The notes beneath the pieces were generated by a model, which was given only the letters and a program-made list of their open reading frames with translations, made no database searches and was not told the DNA's origin. Positions 9,920 through 23,400 of a DNA stretch of 64,000 nt are shown here, in pieces. Numbering within the stretch: position 1 is the first letter of the stretch; every line of letters starts with the position of its first letter. A program made the position numbers and the translations under genes. The stretch lies in NCBI GenBank assembly GCA_948567375.1, contig OX419762.1:22212608-22276607 (forward strand), given 5' to 3'. This DNA is from Lunularia cruciata. Taxonomy: Eukaryota > Streptophyta > Marchantiopsida > Lunulariales > Lunulariaceae.

Positions 9920-12900
9920 ATGTCTGCGGTGGTTTGTGGGAAGCGGTCCCTTTTTGACGATCGGCACGGTTCGCCACCAATTGCCAAGAGAATTCGCTGT
10001 GGAGGCAATTCTCCTATCCGTTTCCAGTCAGTTGTTTCGCCTGTTAGAATTGGCTCAGCGGGGGGGTCCGAGGCGGGGTCGCCAGGGCGGCCCTCAGTCT
10101 CTTCTTTCGACGACGTAATCTCCAATCTCCGAGCTCTATTCCCTGAAATGGATGGACAGGTATGAAGTTTGTAAACTCTTCGCATATATACTTTATTGGC
10201 GTGTTATTCATGATGTCATTGTTGCCGCGGACAGCTGCCTTCGATCGCAATATGAATCCTCATGCAAGTGGAATTAGTTATTTGAGATTCATAATGAAGA
10301 AGGTCTCGACTGGACATTTTCAACAGGAGGCATGTATTTTGGAACTTGTTATAGAGCGTAAATGATGAGTTGAAATTGGGTACATGCAACTTGTCTTTCA
10401 CATACGAAAGAATTTGGACTCAGCCCTTGCCATAGTATGTACGGGTTCGATCTAAAAAGGGAGGTCAAGTACTTCATACGTTTGGGTGTAAGTCATGGAG
10501 TGAAAGGTGGCAATGTCCATAGCATTAGGGACTATCATTCCATTGCTTTGGTCAATAGTGATTATCATTGAGCAGGAAGAAAAAAATTCTTCCGTTCTTG
10601 TAGAACTCAGACGCAGAAAGATGGCGTACAATCTGTGTAAAGAGTATGTCCGGACTGTTGGAGTTTATTTGACCCGCTAGCTTTCCTTGTTGGGACTTAT
10701 CTTCCTCCGGAGATATCTATTTGTTCCCACTATTACATATTCTTAGTAGTAATAGCAATTAGTGTACTTGAATGTACTGCTTAGGATATGGGTAAATGGA
10801 TTGACCATTTCTCCCGATGGTGGAGTGTGATTTGGTATGTTCAGCTAGTGGAGAAAGTCTATGAGTCGTGCGGAAGAAATCTTGACTCTGCCATCAAAGG
10901 TTTGACGGATCTGCGGTTAAGCTCCATTGAGCATGTTAACCCCTGTGAGAGTCGGGGGCATGGCGCTACCTCTACCACTGGTTCCTCGTCAGCAAATTGT
11001 GCGGTCGCAAATGAGGGTACGTTTTCCAACGCTTATCGACGTATGATCTCTTTTATACATGTGTGTCGGCTTCACTTTCAAACAAGTTTTGAGCTTTGCA
11101 CTCAGTACACAGTTTTGCGAATGCCATGGTTGCCTTTATTGTTGTAATCCTCTATCATGTATCGTGCTAAGAAAATGCGTGAACAGTCTGTCAGGAATAT
11201 TTCTTGCCTTTATTGTCATAGGATGTATTGTTTTAATATCTATCGTTTGACATTGCAGCGTATGGTCAAGCCAGTACGTCGCAAACGGCACAAGGGGATC
11301 TAAAACCTGTGGTCCAACAAATACCAGGAGCTGTCCCTGCAGAAGGGCTCGAGTGGGTCGACATGCTTGTAATGGAAATGATGAGTGCAACCAACTTGGA
11401 AGATGCAAGGATGCGGGCTACTCGAGCATTGGAGGCGTTTGAGAAGACAGTGGCTACTCGGACAGGAGTCATTTCGGAGGTTATCAAAAAAGTATGTAGC
11501 CACTAGCATTTCACTCGTGATTGTTGTACATCACGGCGTATTACATGTATATAATACAACCAAGAACCAAGCATGGATGTGATCAAGATAAATCTAGAGC
11601 TCAACATGAATCGAACGAACCTACAATGGGACTTCAAACTGATTGGTTGGATAGCAGGGAATGAGGATTCTTACCTAGTTTGCTTCCAAAAGTCTGACCT
11701 TAGTAGATTAACCTGGTAGAACTCCCAGTAGCGCGCCAATTACCGAAATCTACCTACCACGCTTCCCCACTTTCCCTTCAAGTGCTGCTTTCCTATGGCA
11801 TCCCGACTTGTCCTCTTTCGCTACCAAATGTCTTGTGACCTTGTGAGTTCGTCCTGTGCCTTTCTAGGGTCCCACTCTCCTCCCCGAGTTCACTGTCTGC
11901 TCCGGTTCCCTATGCCTCTCCTCTCTCGTCTCCCCTATCTACTTGGTAGCTTCGTATGTAGTCTTTAACATTTTCCCGATTTTTTTCCCTGGCGCTTCAC
12001 AGTATCTTCCCGGTACGTGTTTCTGAATGAAGCAGAGTGCAACAATTTGAACGGAAAACATAGAGGATGCGTCTTAACACAGTAACCGAAGTTCTAATGA
12101 AACGAATTGGTGACTGTCGTGTAACTTGTAGCTAGAAACAAGTAATAACTTTGTGGATGGAGTTCGGAAATTTTGCACGTATCATGAGACGGGCGTCGAA
12201 GTCAAAGGAATGTCTTGCTCGGGGGCCCTACTTATGCTAAATATTAATGGGCGTATGGTTCGGTAGTGGAGGCATAGTACATCTTTTGTAGCACCTGTAT
12301 ACTGGGTGAGGAAAAGATGACACTTCAGCATGGTTTGGATGGTATGGAAAACATCGGTAACAGATGGGCAGCTCCATTAGTTCCTTAGGTCCTTCATGGC
12401 ATATGGAGACTACAAATGTGTGCTGTGGCATGACATTCGTGATGTACCTGTAACAGGAAAACACATCACTTAAGGAACAAATTCAAGGACTTTTGAGGGA
12501 TAACCACATTCTGAAAAGGGCAGTCGCTATCCAACACGAGCGGCAGCTAGAGCATGAAGAACGATCTAGGGAGTTGCAAGCTGTGAAGCAACTTCTTGCC
12601 CAACACCAGGAACAGCTTCGGATGCTAGAGGTATATATCTTGTATCTCTTGCATACCTTTCTCTTCTGTCTTTCAGCTGGTCTTGTTCCTCCTTTGCTGC
12701 AGCTAGTAATATTTGTAGTATTAAGGCTTGCACGCTTGAAGCCGAAGTGTTTGAAGGACCTCTCATATCACTTTTGAGCTGCAATTGCCGATGATATATT
12801 GGAATTATAATCAAGAGATGGGACATGTGAAGTAAATTAAAGTCCTGTTAAGAACTTTGATGTTTTTTCTTCTACCTGAAATCATGAAGTAGCTGCGTTC

Positions 12901-14191
12901 GTTAGTTTCTCAATCTCAAACTTCTTGGGACATGAAGTCAGTAGTTTGATGCAATGTCAACACCCTCATAAGTATATCTACCTGTGGTTCATGGAGTCCG
13001 TCATTGGCAAGTTGGCCGCCTACTGTACCTTTATCTTTCATTTTCAAGGTTGGACATGTTTAGTACTCCAAGCCAGCTATCTGGTTGTGACTCACTCGCA
13101 CGTGTACGAAAGGTCCTGTATGATGCCCCTTTCTTTGTGTGTGTACCGCTATTGTCTTCTATAGAGGCGGCCTAGGCTGATATAGTTGCAGTCGCATGTG
13201 CTTGTCTTTATGCCGTTGACCATCATCAGCAATTGCTTTATTTGTCTCACAAGGAGGTCAATGGAGTTTTGGTTTCCACCTCATGGCTCACTGTACAGAA
13301 GAATCAACCTTTATCCATTGAGCACCAGCTTCGAATACGATAGCTGTTTGTAGGTGGCTTAGTTGCTGTCACAAGCGGTGTCTAAGGTTTGAGGTTATGA
13401 TCTGACCTCTAATTAATACGGTTTAGTTGTAGCTTTGATCCTTAGTTGTACCCGCCAGAAATATTTGCTACCGTGTAGTCCGTACCCAATTTCTGAGTCA
13501 AAGAAGGCGATAAGTCTTGCGGTACCTGCTGTCCCAAATCATCTGTTCGCAGGCTATGTGCCGCTAACATGTCACGTGACGTTTCTGTAGGTGTTTGCTG
13601 TGACATGTTGTCTATTGCTGTGCATGGTTTAAACGAGCTTTGTTAGGCTTTGTCCCAGAGGGTTAGAGTTGCACTACAAATTCATGGCTGTCGTGTTTCT
13701 ACCCATGTCAGGATCGATGACAGGTCCTGTGTTGCTTGTTTATATTATCTTTCAACATTGATCTCTCAACGCATCGGTTTAGAACCTAGTAAGGAATTGG
13801 TCGAGTTTGTGAAGAACAGAAACGGATTAGAATTACTACTGTGGGTAGCACAGGTGGGAATAGATGACCTTGCTTAGTTTAGATATTTGTAGCCTGCTGT
13901 TAGCTTTGGACCCCCTAACCCGTTCTAGCGTCCGTTTTAATTCATGCAAATCAGCGGACAGATATGAAGTGTAGTGTTCCATTTTTTGCCTTTTTGTTTG
14001 TTTGTTTTGCAGCTATGTTGCTGTCCTCGCTAGTGTCATTATCAAGCTATCAGCCTTTGCGGGGCTTTTGCTCGAACCTTACTAACTTGAGATGGTTTTT
14101 GCAGCTAAACAATTACGCTCTAACTTTGCATTTACGCAAAGCTCAAGAAGGAAGTTCAATACCTGGGCGATTTCATCCTGATTTGTTCTAG
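9920..14191 (+). CDS. CUE-domain coiled-coil protein (plant 'ubiquitin system component Cue' family)
   Basis: Five exons join into 301 residues: 9920-10159, 10845-11016, 11259-11491, 12457-12630 and 14105-14191. Every intron is GT-AG and the frames agree. The start at 9920 gives MSAVVCGKRS, the conserved N terminus of the plant family; an upstream GTG at 9908 is not used. A CUE-type helix bundle covers about residues 57-100 (SFDDVISNLRALFPEMDGQ then LVEKVYESCGRNLDSAIKGL), a fold that binds ubiquitin. Exons 3 and 4 form a long charged coiled coil (EEMMSA-like MVMEMMSATNLEDARMRATR, then ILKRAVAIQHERQ). The C terminus NNYALTLHLRKAQ...SIPGRFHPDLF is strongly conserved. A role as ubiquitin-binding adaptor is inferred from the fold; the cellular function is not established from sequence. 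Confidence 0.92.
10160..10844 (+). other. intron 1 of the CUE gene
   Basis: Donor GTATGA at 10160 and acceptor TTCAG ending at 10844. It separates ...PEMDGQ from LVEKV inside the CUE domain in phase 0. Small open frames in this intron are incidental. Confidence 0.8.
12631..14104 (+). other. intron 4 of the CUE gene (about 1.5 kb)
   Basis: Donor GTATAT at 12631 and acceptor TTTTTGCAG ending at 14104. It splits LRMLE from LNNYAL. It is the longest intron of the gene. I see no nested gene or transposon in it. Confidence 0.8.
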
Positions 14192-15400
14192 CTCATTGAC
14201 ATAAAGCTACTCCATCCACTTACATTGACGACACTTGAAATTTCAACTGGGAAAGTCAGGATACTTATATTTTCGTAAATGAATGTCGAGAGCCAACGGG
14301 TTGGGCAACCAGATCCATTTCCTGTTCTCCGAACGTTGGTGACACTTTCTGTTTCAACAGTTTCCGATGCCCATACACGTGGACTTTGGAGATGTTGATT
14401 CTTTGGAAATAGGAGCATCTTCTACTATCACAGGATAGCACCTTCTCCCTATTCTATGGCTCAATTTTATTCGAGCCGAGAGACAACCTGTTTGTCATGA
14501 TTTTGTGAATTGTACATGTAGTTATTAGTTAGGGAGAAAGTAAATCTCCTCTTATAAAACTTTCCACATTTTTTATTCAGCTCTGTAGATTTGAGCATGG
14601 AACATGATCGGATAAATTTCCCAGATGAGAAACATCAGACGGCTTCGACCCGACATAAATTTCGCTGTCTGAAACTGTTTGAATCGTAGTTGTGAACACT
14701 TAATCCCCTGCAAACCACCGCCACGCCGGAAACGGTGGCCTGCACTGGACGTCGTGAATCATAAAATGTAGAATGTAGTTCGGTTTCTGATCCTCTTAGC
14801 TGTGATCTAACAATTCGTATGTACGACTCTACTATTCAAAGCAACTACCAATGATAGACCATGTAGAAAATATTGTCCGTGGCAACGCCCCTTAGACTCC
14901 CAAGTTAGCACACCCGGGTATATGGAGTCGTCAGATGTCAATTGTTGCAATGTGATGTACTGGCTCATAAAGAGTAAAAGCGCGGAAGATCAAAGTAGAG
15001 ATTCCAATGGACTGATTTTAGCCATGGGGCCGCAGTGTATTCAGAAGCTCTCATGCTCGTTTCCTGATGTGTCCTGTTCAACTAATATGACATGCAGCTG
15101 TGCCCTTCAGACACTAATCAAGAATCTGCCCAAAAGTCTTGGGATCGAGCGTGTTATGCGAGTATAGTCAAACAGGTGGCAGATGTAAATTTGTTGACCG
15201 TCCAGATTCAACTGTAACGGAGACGTTAGCATTGTACGTACCGGTAGATGCAGGTATGTTTTAAGTCGCATTGGAGCACGCTGAAATTGGGAACCACGGC
15301 TGAAAGCGATAAGGAACGACGTCTGCACTATCCTTCTCATGTCTTTCGAGAAAGATTATTACTGTTGCAATAGCTAATGAATGCTTTGAGAGAAGTATCA
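14192..15400. other. 3' flank of the CUE gene
   Basis: Probably contains the 3' UTR. No clear polyadenylation signal can be chosen. Short open frames (for example 14922-15167) show no family features. Confidence 0.35.
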
Positions 15401-17361
15401 ACTATTTTCTTGTCTGTTTGAAACTGAATAAGGTCTTTTTCTGATTTTGGCCGTGTATTGTCTCTACTTCTCTCCAGCTACATTTGCAGCATCTCGATGG
15501 CCATGTTTAGTAATCACAATTTGGGCTGGATATCTTTGGTGCTGCGCTGCTCGGTCATTCCGGCTCTAAATTTACTGGCCGCCCAAATGGGTAGTATGAT
15601 TTAGCAGGTTTCCATGGTTAGGAAGCAGACATAGCTGCGAACAATTTTGTTAGTGACTTAGTGACTGGTGCGAGGAAAACGACGCTGAAAATATCTTTCA
15701 AATGTTACCGGACTAGAGGTAATTCTAAAGATTAGTGGGAAGAACTAAGTTATCTTCTCATAACAATTCTACTGTTGTAACTAGCACCTGGAAGAAAGTT
15801 TTACCATTGTGTTGATACCCGTATGTTTCTCATCATTAATGAATGAAGGTCAATTTTTAACTTGGAGATGGCGGGATACACCACAAAGGAACGAGATGAA
15901 CGATACAGGGAGCTACGAACAGATAAAATATTCCTAAGTTACATAAAAAAACAGCTTATTATCATCAACTTTGTTTACTGAATTTGCAAATGTCATACCC
16001 AGAATTACTCTTCCCAACTTGAAGAGATTCATTTCCTTAGGAATATAGCATATCACTCTGGATCTAGAAGAAAATAATAAAAATTTGTGGAGTGCAGTTT
16101 GATCAAACAAAAGAAGAGACAGGAATTTTCCATTCAATCATAAAAGAAAATGGAAATGTGAGATGAGAGGAAGTGTGCAGTTTTAATGCCTTAGAAAGGA
16201 GAGTAATGAAATGATTAATGGAAGCAATATCATATAGGAGGAAAATCTGAATTGCACCCCCTCACATTCTGATGAAGACTATTTAATTGCTCGCAAGAAA
16301 TTCTAATACATATGTTTTTGTACTCCTATAAGTTCTAACAGTCATAACATGATGAGAGGGACGAGTATTTGCGAAGAAGGCAAAAGTAATTTCTAAAAAA
16401 GCGTAATTACGATAAGGAAAAGGCGACCGCGTAGAAAACGAAAAGGATGAGAGGATAACGTGCATGACTTATATTCAAGGTACGACTTATATGGAAAGAA
16501 AGAGGAAGACACGAAAAAACCTTTTAAATATACGGTTATGTTCTATCTTTAACGTGTCATGCATCAACTAGCCAGTCGGATGAGGTATTGTTCAAGCAAA
16601 GTCAAGATAGGTAAAAACACACATAGATATGTACTTCTTTTTCTATTAAAATATCTGCATTGAACACTAAAGAACTCAATCCAATTTACTGGTAGCTTCC
16701 TTCATGGTTCAAGCTTGAGATTATAAAACTCACATATCATCAAGTTTACAATAGAGCAGTGTGAAATATAAGCATGTGTAGAATGAAATATCGGTACTAT
16801 CCACCTCAATTCAAATCTATCATGCATGGGAATGAATGCTGCGCTCGTGACTTGTGACGAGGAAGTGGAAGTCATTGGATTTTCTGTTTCTTGGGCCAAA
16901 CTTGACAGTCCTTATGTTGATGGAAACATGCTGAGCTCCCACTGTAGATTCGGGCATGCCAACATTGTGTAAGTGACACTTTTTGCTGATACAACTCTAA
17001 AAGGTTTGAGGTATGAATGTATCGTGTATGTTACAGCTACGTTGCGTTTGCTAAGTATCATTCAACCCAGTTCCTTCAATATGCTCGATGTCAGACGATG
17101 TATCGGAAGTGTCGAGTGTTGCTTTTGGTTTCTACGACAGTTCCGTCATGATTGACAAGAAACGCAACTACATTCCTGGATTATCGTCTTAATATTACGT
17201 TTGAGTGTTTTGTCTACTCGCTTGTGTAACAGGCATTTCATTCTTAATATGTAAGTACATATCGCATCCTATAATATGAAATGTAGTGGCCGCGTTTCGA
17301 GGAGTAGTACAGCTTTGTCCACCAGAGATGCAGCAATTGGTGTAGATTATTGTTTGCAGAA
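15401..17361. other. intergenic DNA with one possible LINE scrap
   Basis: Mixed AT-rich sequence. The only recognisable item is the short LINE-end string at 16419-16437. A few short open frames on both strands look incidental. Confidence 0.4.
16419..16437 (-). mobile_element. possible 19-bp LINE 3'-end scrap
   Basis: The bases AAAGGCGACCGCGTAGAAA equal the terminal bases of the LINE 3' end on the minus strand. An imperfect direct repeat (ACGATAAGGA at 16409-16418, ACGAAAAGGA at 16438-16447) could be its target-site duplication. The match is short, so this is tentative. Confidence 0.45.
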
Positions 17362-17458
17362 TGAAAGGCGACCGCGTAGGAAAAACGAAGGATGGGAAGA
17401 CCCCATCGAGCCGTACAAGGGAGAGACAAAAAAGGTAACATGGGGCTAAGCCCCAATA
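17362..17458 (-). mobile_element. 97-bp LINE 3' end with target-site duplication
   Basis: This holds the complete LINE terminal segment from GGGGCTTAGCCCC to GGTCGCCTTTCA on the minus strand. The perfect 11-bp duplication TGTTTGCAGAA lies at 17351-17361 and 17459-17469. The 5' truncation point falls at the hairpin, as in the copy at 33559-33655. Confidence 0.9.
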
Positions 17459-17469
17459 TGTTTGCAGAA

Positions 17470-20400
17470 GAGCGCTTGCTTTTGATGATATGAATGTTGT
17501 TGTTGCTGCTGCTGACTACGCGTTAAGGTACATCCCTCACTTTCATGATGTGAGTTGGAGAGAAATGTGCGTGGTACTGCTGCTGCTGCCGGTTGCAGGC
17601 CATGATAAAAAATCAGTCCAGCCGTTGGGAGTGGAGTGGTTCAGCTGTACAACTCCTTCGAACTAGTAAGTGTAAATTTGATGAAGATCTAGAAACGCGT
17701 AGAAAGTGCTGCAACTGCAGATTGTGACTTCCATTTATTTATACAAGCAGTTTCTCATTCGAACCTACTGGAAGTAAGTGCACACCCAGATTTGCGCATA
17801 TGTCAAAGTTTGTTATCAGCGCCTGTTACCGAACCATTAAACGCTCTCCAGAGGGTCATAAGTTGAGATGCCTCTTGCTTCAAAGAAATTGTAACCCAGA
17901 GTCACATGAGCTCAAAAGAGAAATTGGAAGCAAGAAATCGCCAATAATATCATTTCTGCCAGAGACTTATTTGTAGTTTCTAGGTTCTTACTGTTAAATC
18001 GAAGCTGTTCTTTACTTGGTTACAGCTGAGTCAATTCGTTTAATGACATGCTTAAAATTTATTGTCAACGCAATCGTCGAGTGGATGCTTCTAGACAGTA
18101 AGCTGGTCTATCATGCATAAGCTTCAATGTCCAAATTGATTGATCAGGTGCACATTTGCATGTGCTAGTGCTAGTGAATTTTCCATGACAATCAGGTTCT
18201 GCTCTTCATTGGCATCAGCGAGAAGTTGCTGGGAGTCCAATCAGTTGTCACACGATAATAAATGGCTTTGGTCAAAGTTGCTTTCCATTCCACATCAATC
18301 TCTCCGCTACGAGGAAAGGTGTCGATGTCGCGGTGCACCACGCTCCCTTGAGCAGTTGCTGCATGCACCTTGTGTGGTACAATACAGTTGTGTGGCACAA
18401 ACGGAAGACACAATTGCCTTCTGGAATTTTTTAGAAATATAGAGGAAAGGAACTCGTATCGCCTACCACATATTAACAATAAGCAGAATATAAGAACGAT
18501 TCGTTTCATTCCGATCAGAGACACCCACCACTTGAAAATTCTAAAACACTAATTTCTTGTCACTTCCAGGTTGCAGCTGCTGTGATAATCACTTCGAATG
18601 GAATCGAATGGTCCTCACTGACTGACGCTACCCAACTCGTCATACTTATCTGTCATCCTGCTTTACAACCCGCTTTTCTCCCAAAACTCGTGGGAGAGAG
18701 TACCAGCGCAACACAAACTGCCGGATGCATCAAGGGCTAAGGCATTTAACAGTTGTGTAGATCTGATCCTGAAGGATGAACATCCTTCAAGGTACAGAAA
18801 CTGGAGTGTTTTTAACTCTATTTTTCTGGTGCAAAGGTATGTTGCATTAAGAGCTCTGTTGATAGGTCGGGATTGATATTATCTAGTTCTGATCAAATGA
18901 GTGCAGATTAAATTTTTATAAGCTGTTTCTGGAAAAGAGTAAGCATTTTAGAGATATCAGTCGTTCCCACCAAGAGTTTCTCATTATCCTAGCGTGGCCT
19001 GATCAAAATGCAGCGCCACGTTCAGCTCAGCATGTAGCTAAGCAGTGAATTCGTAATGTCCATGGTTCAAGTTGGAATGTCTGGTAAGTGAAATGAAGAG
19101 TCCTGGCCGTGCTTGTACCCAAACAAGAGCAAGATCTCCACTGAATCGGCTGAATATACAGTACTCGCAAATTGCTCTATGAGTTATGATCTACAGGTGA
19201 TTCACAGCGTCCAGTCAACTGACAAACACAAGAGTAACTTCCCCGTCCATGCAATATTAGTCAAAGGAACGAGATCGACAGTCAATCTACTATCAGTCGG
19301 TCCTAGGTACACAGAAAAAGCAGCAGCAGGAGAAGAACCGATTCGTATTATCATTAGCTAACATTAGATGGCAGCCCACGATCATACACAACGAATCCTG
19401 CTACAAAGAATTGTAATCTGTTCATTTTGCCATGGTTTATGATCTACAGTTATGTAGCCACCATAATCAGGGTGGAGGGCGAACAAGAAGCAGTTCTTCT
19501 AGATTATGATCGACAAGTGCGGTCAACTGACCGTGCACTGATCCACATCCAGTCAAATGGAAGGGACGTTACACACAAGAGCGGCGAGCATGCTCTGATG
19601 GATTGCATTGTGCAGCAGCAACTGTTGCGGGCTAACTACTATTCGGCATGTTTGAAAAGCTGAAAGTTCAGCTATCATTGCTGGCCGAGGAAGAGGAGCT
19701 CGAGGGAGACATGTAACAACGAGAGCTCACTAAACCCAACATCCATAACCTTTCTAGTATTCAAAATTTTGAGGAAACTATATAACCACGTAGGACTATA
19801 ATTACAATAATCGTTTTCAAATTGATCTTCAGATCAAGATTGAATAGAGAGGTTAACCCTCTCGAAACAAGAAAATTTGCAAATTGATTGCAAATTTGGA
19901 ATCACTACATTTTCTTGTGGAGGTTGAGAAACAAATATGGTTAATGGAAATGCCCAACTCCGTGGTTTTTCAAGTGAGTTCTCAATTATAATTAGATTGC
20001 ATTATTAAATTGAAAGTAAACCGATTATTCCACCATACTATTCCATTGCAGAAAGGAAAGCAAAGTTTTATAGTTTTCTTCTTTATAGTTTCAAAAGCTT
20101 GGTTGATCAATTTATGCTCTCATTACTAATATTGCCACAACTTTCTCCGTACATTGAGTTTAGGTTATGGATTTCAAAGATAAGTGAAAGGATCCCAAAA
20201 TCGCTCTCGCGTGCATACGTAGTATTTTAATGAGATGTCATACTCCTTTTGTAGGTTCTTGTTGTAGAAGTGTCCAATATTGGATCAACTTACAAGTAAT
20301 ACCATTCAAGAAGTATGCTTATTTAGATGGTTATCTCAATAGCTTTTGAAATCCCTCGTCCCTATATGCTACTCCATAGAGAATTGAGGATCGTGGTACT

Positions 20401-23400
20401 CTTGGATTGAAAGGAAGTAACGGGAACTCTTTAAATCTATTTAAGACGATAAAAATTAAACACTGGATTAATATAGTCATGGATGTAGCACAGGATCAAA
20501 AGTCCAAGTTAATCTTCTTGAACACTTATGCTTTTAGAAGGGAGAACAAACCATTGGGATAGGGGTGCAAATCTCAATGGATCATAGTAGCAAAGCTACT
20601 ATGCCACTTACAAAACTTCATTCCATATTTAAGTGATCTGCAAACGATTTATCTTCCCATCATTTGGGATTGCGTTTCAAAACAACCACTTCTTCCTTCA
20701 AAATGGGAACTCTAAACATATGCTTTTCGTGATGCACAAAATACTCTCTCGTTGGTCAGGTAACAAGCGGAGGTAGAAAGCACCACTTATAGACTTACAG
20801 TATGGATTCTGAATTAGAGGCATTTAGCCTGAATTTTATACAAAGTAGCTTTGTTTCAATTGCTTTTTCTGCAAACACAATTACCAATTATACAAACTAA
20901 CGGTACCTCTGATACTAAGTTGAATTACTATTGTGATGCGTTATCAGTAGTAGTAGTGTACGCAGAAAAATATACATAAAGAAAATAAATTTTATTTTCA
21001 ATTGGTAATAAAGAAAAATAGGAAGAAGGCTTATCCCTTCAGTCAAGATTCAGTTTAACATTATTATTGTTGGATTTGAATTTAATTTAAGGTTTTTGAA
21101 GATAAGTAGAGTTTTAATCTTACGTTGTGATTGGAGATGTCCTAACAAGATGTGTACTAATCAAAAGATGCATTTTCAATAGAATTCATTTTCTTGATGA
21201 TAGGTAAGTAATTTTTCTTTTAATTCTTAAATTTTTTTAATAATAAGAAGATACCTATTGAGCATTGAAAATGATATCCTTTTCTAATGGGGTAATCTCT
21301 CAAATTCACTTACTTATAGAGCTTAGATTGAATTGAAGAGTTATAACATATTCAAATAGAGACATGGACATGCTTGAAATGGACATTTCAAGCATGAAAT
21401 GTCCATTTCAAAGTAAATCAATAAAATATCTTACAACTCACTAAGTACAAATGTTTATATGACTAGTCAACTCTAGAACAACAGGAAAAGGGTACACTTC
21501 TTGCTCATTTTGAGACTATTAAAATAGGCTTCTCTTTGTATAAATGCAATGAGTAAGCAAAGTATTGAAATATTACTTGAAACAACAGAATCTACTTGCT
21601 TTAAGTATCAAATTACCTCTTAATAATTTCTTTTGATAGAACTATTTGTCCATAAGACCTAAAGGAGGAAATTGTGTATTTGACTTAAAGATAGCTCGGA
21701 GCAATGTGACTCATACATGAAACATTGTGATGGTGGAGATTTCTCTCTTCCTTGATTGGGACTGTATTACAACTCTAGAGATGGTACTCGACAAGTAGAA
21801 CTCATTTGTAGTATCCCTTCTACATCCTCAAAGTCAAAAGCATTAAAAGAAACAAGATGAAACAAAAGGTAGAACCACGGAAGCTCATTCCACTATCCTA
21901 TACTTCTTGTCCAAATAAATGAGTTCGTAAATCCTAATTATTTTCCCTAAATGTACCCTCTCCAATCATTTAAAACCAACCGTTAAGACTGTCTTAGGGA
22001 GAGCTTTTTACCAAGTTAGCCAGAATCTTCACCTTATACTGATTGTACCTTGATTATTCCCAAAAGTATGAAAACCATTTATTGGAATGGAATTTTATCA
22101 TTTGAAGTTGCTTTAATATATACTTAAAGCAAGTAAAAATGATGTTTTCTAGGTAACTTGTAGAAGCAATCTGTGCATGCAACTCCAACCTTGATAGTTT
22201 TAGAATTGGATATGGAACTTTCTACCTTCTACCTATCTAGAACTATTTTAGTCACACTTTTCCTTAATCAGCTTTTAGAAGTTTGAACTAGACATAGGAG
22301 GGTGAACAATAAGGCACCAGGTACCGTAAACCAGGAATCAAACGCCAACGACTAGTAAGTTATGGTCAAGAACTAATTTTGCATGTAAGAGATTTGGGAT
22401 TTTGTTTATGAATATTGAAATCTAAACCATGGATTAGGAAGTATCTATTTTTGATATGGAGGCAAAATCCCATGGTCATTTGAGGTTTAGGGTCTGGAGA
22501 TCCTCCAAAACGTGGAGGCCAAATCTATAAATGTTGTTATTTTTTACGTTTCGAGTTTAGGATACAAAAGCCAAATTTATAAAATATAACACTAAGTTAA
22601 GGTTTTAGGGATTTAATTTGGCCTGTTCTTTAACCAAACCTTCAAGGATGCGGACGCGGAGGCTTACACTTTTGAGGAATCACCAAATTATGGAGTTTAG
22701 GTCGGTTTTGGCATTTGGAGGCCTACAAAAAAATAAAAGCCATATTTATTGAAACATGGACTATCTACGTTTATTAAGTTTATAAGAATTCCAAAGTAGA
22801 AAGATTTCCAGATATAAAAAAGCCAAATTTGTTGAAGGACTGTTGGGTTTGAGTTCTGGTTTGAACGTTTGGGAGCCTCCACAAATATAAAATACAAATA
22901 TACAAATATATAAGAGGCTGTCTCTATAGAAGAGCCCCAAGGTCTGAGGTTATGGTGTTTATATAAAGCTCATTTTCTACTGGAATACGAGGGAGTTTAG
23001 AAATGGAAGCTGGGCAAAAGGAAGCGCTGGACAAGTACAAGCGCATTGGGACAAACACATATTTGGTTCAAGTCCTGCCCAATAAGTTCCTCCAATAAAT
23101 AAAATAAATAAAAATAAAGTATATATCGACTGTGAAGATCATCATCTAGGATGCTAACGGAAAGGACACCAATGTTAGAGCTAGCCTAGTATATATTGAC
23201 TTGGCACATAAGCAATTCAATGCCTTATTAACTTTCTGCGGAATCATAATGATATCTATTGAAACCCCTGTTATTTTTAGATCCGGAAGAGGTTGTTATG
23301 TACCTGAGGTGGCTGGCTACCTGAAGAGAAAAGCAAGATGAGGAGATAAAAGGAGCAGCTAGAGAAGCTATGTAAGATTTTAACTCTTAGTGATAGATTT

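Noticed and set aside
10443-10460. tRNA-like GGGTTCGATC box
   Set aside because: No acceptor stem or other arms can be paired around it, and it lies in intron 1 of the CUE gene.
16810-16975. Short plus-strand reading resembling part of a MADS domain (CDEEVEVIGFS...KL)
   Set aside because: The likeness covers only about 20 residues, needs an indel, and the preceding conserved basic region of MADS proteins is absent.
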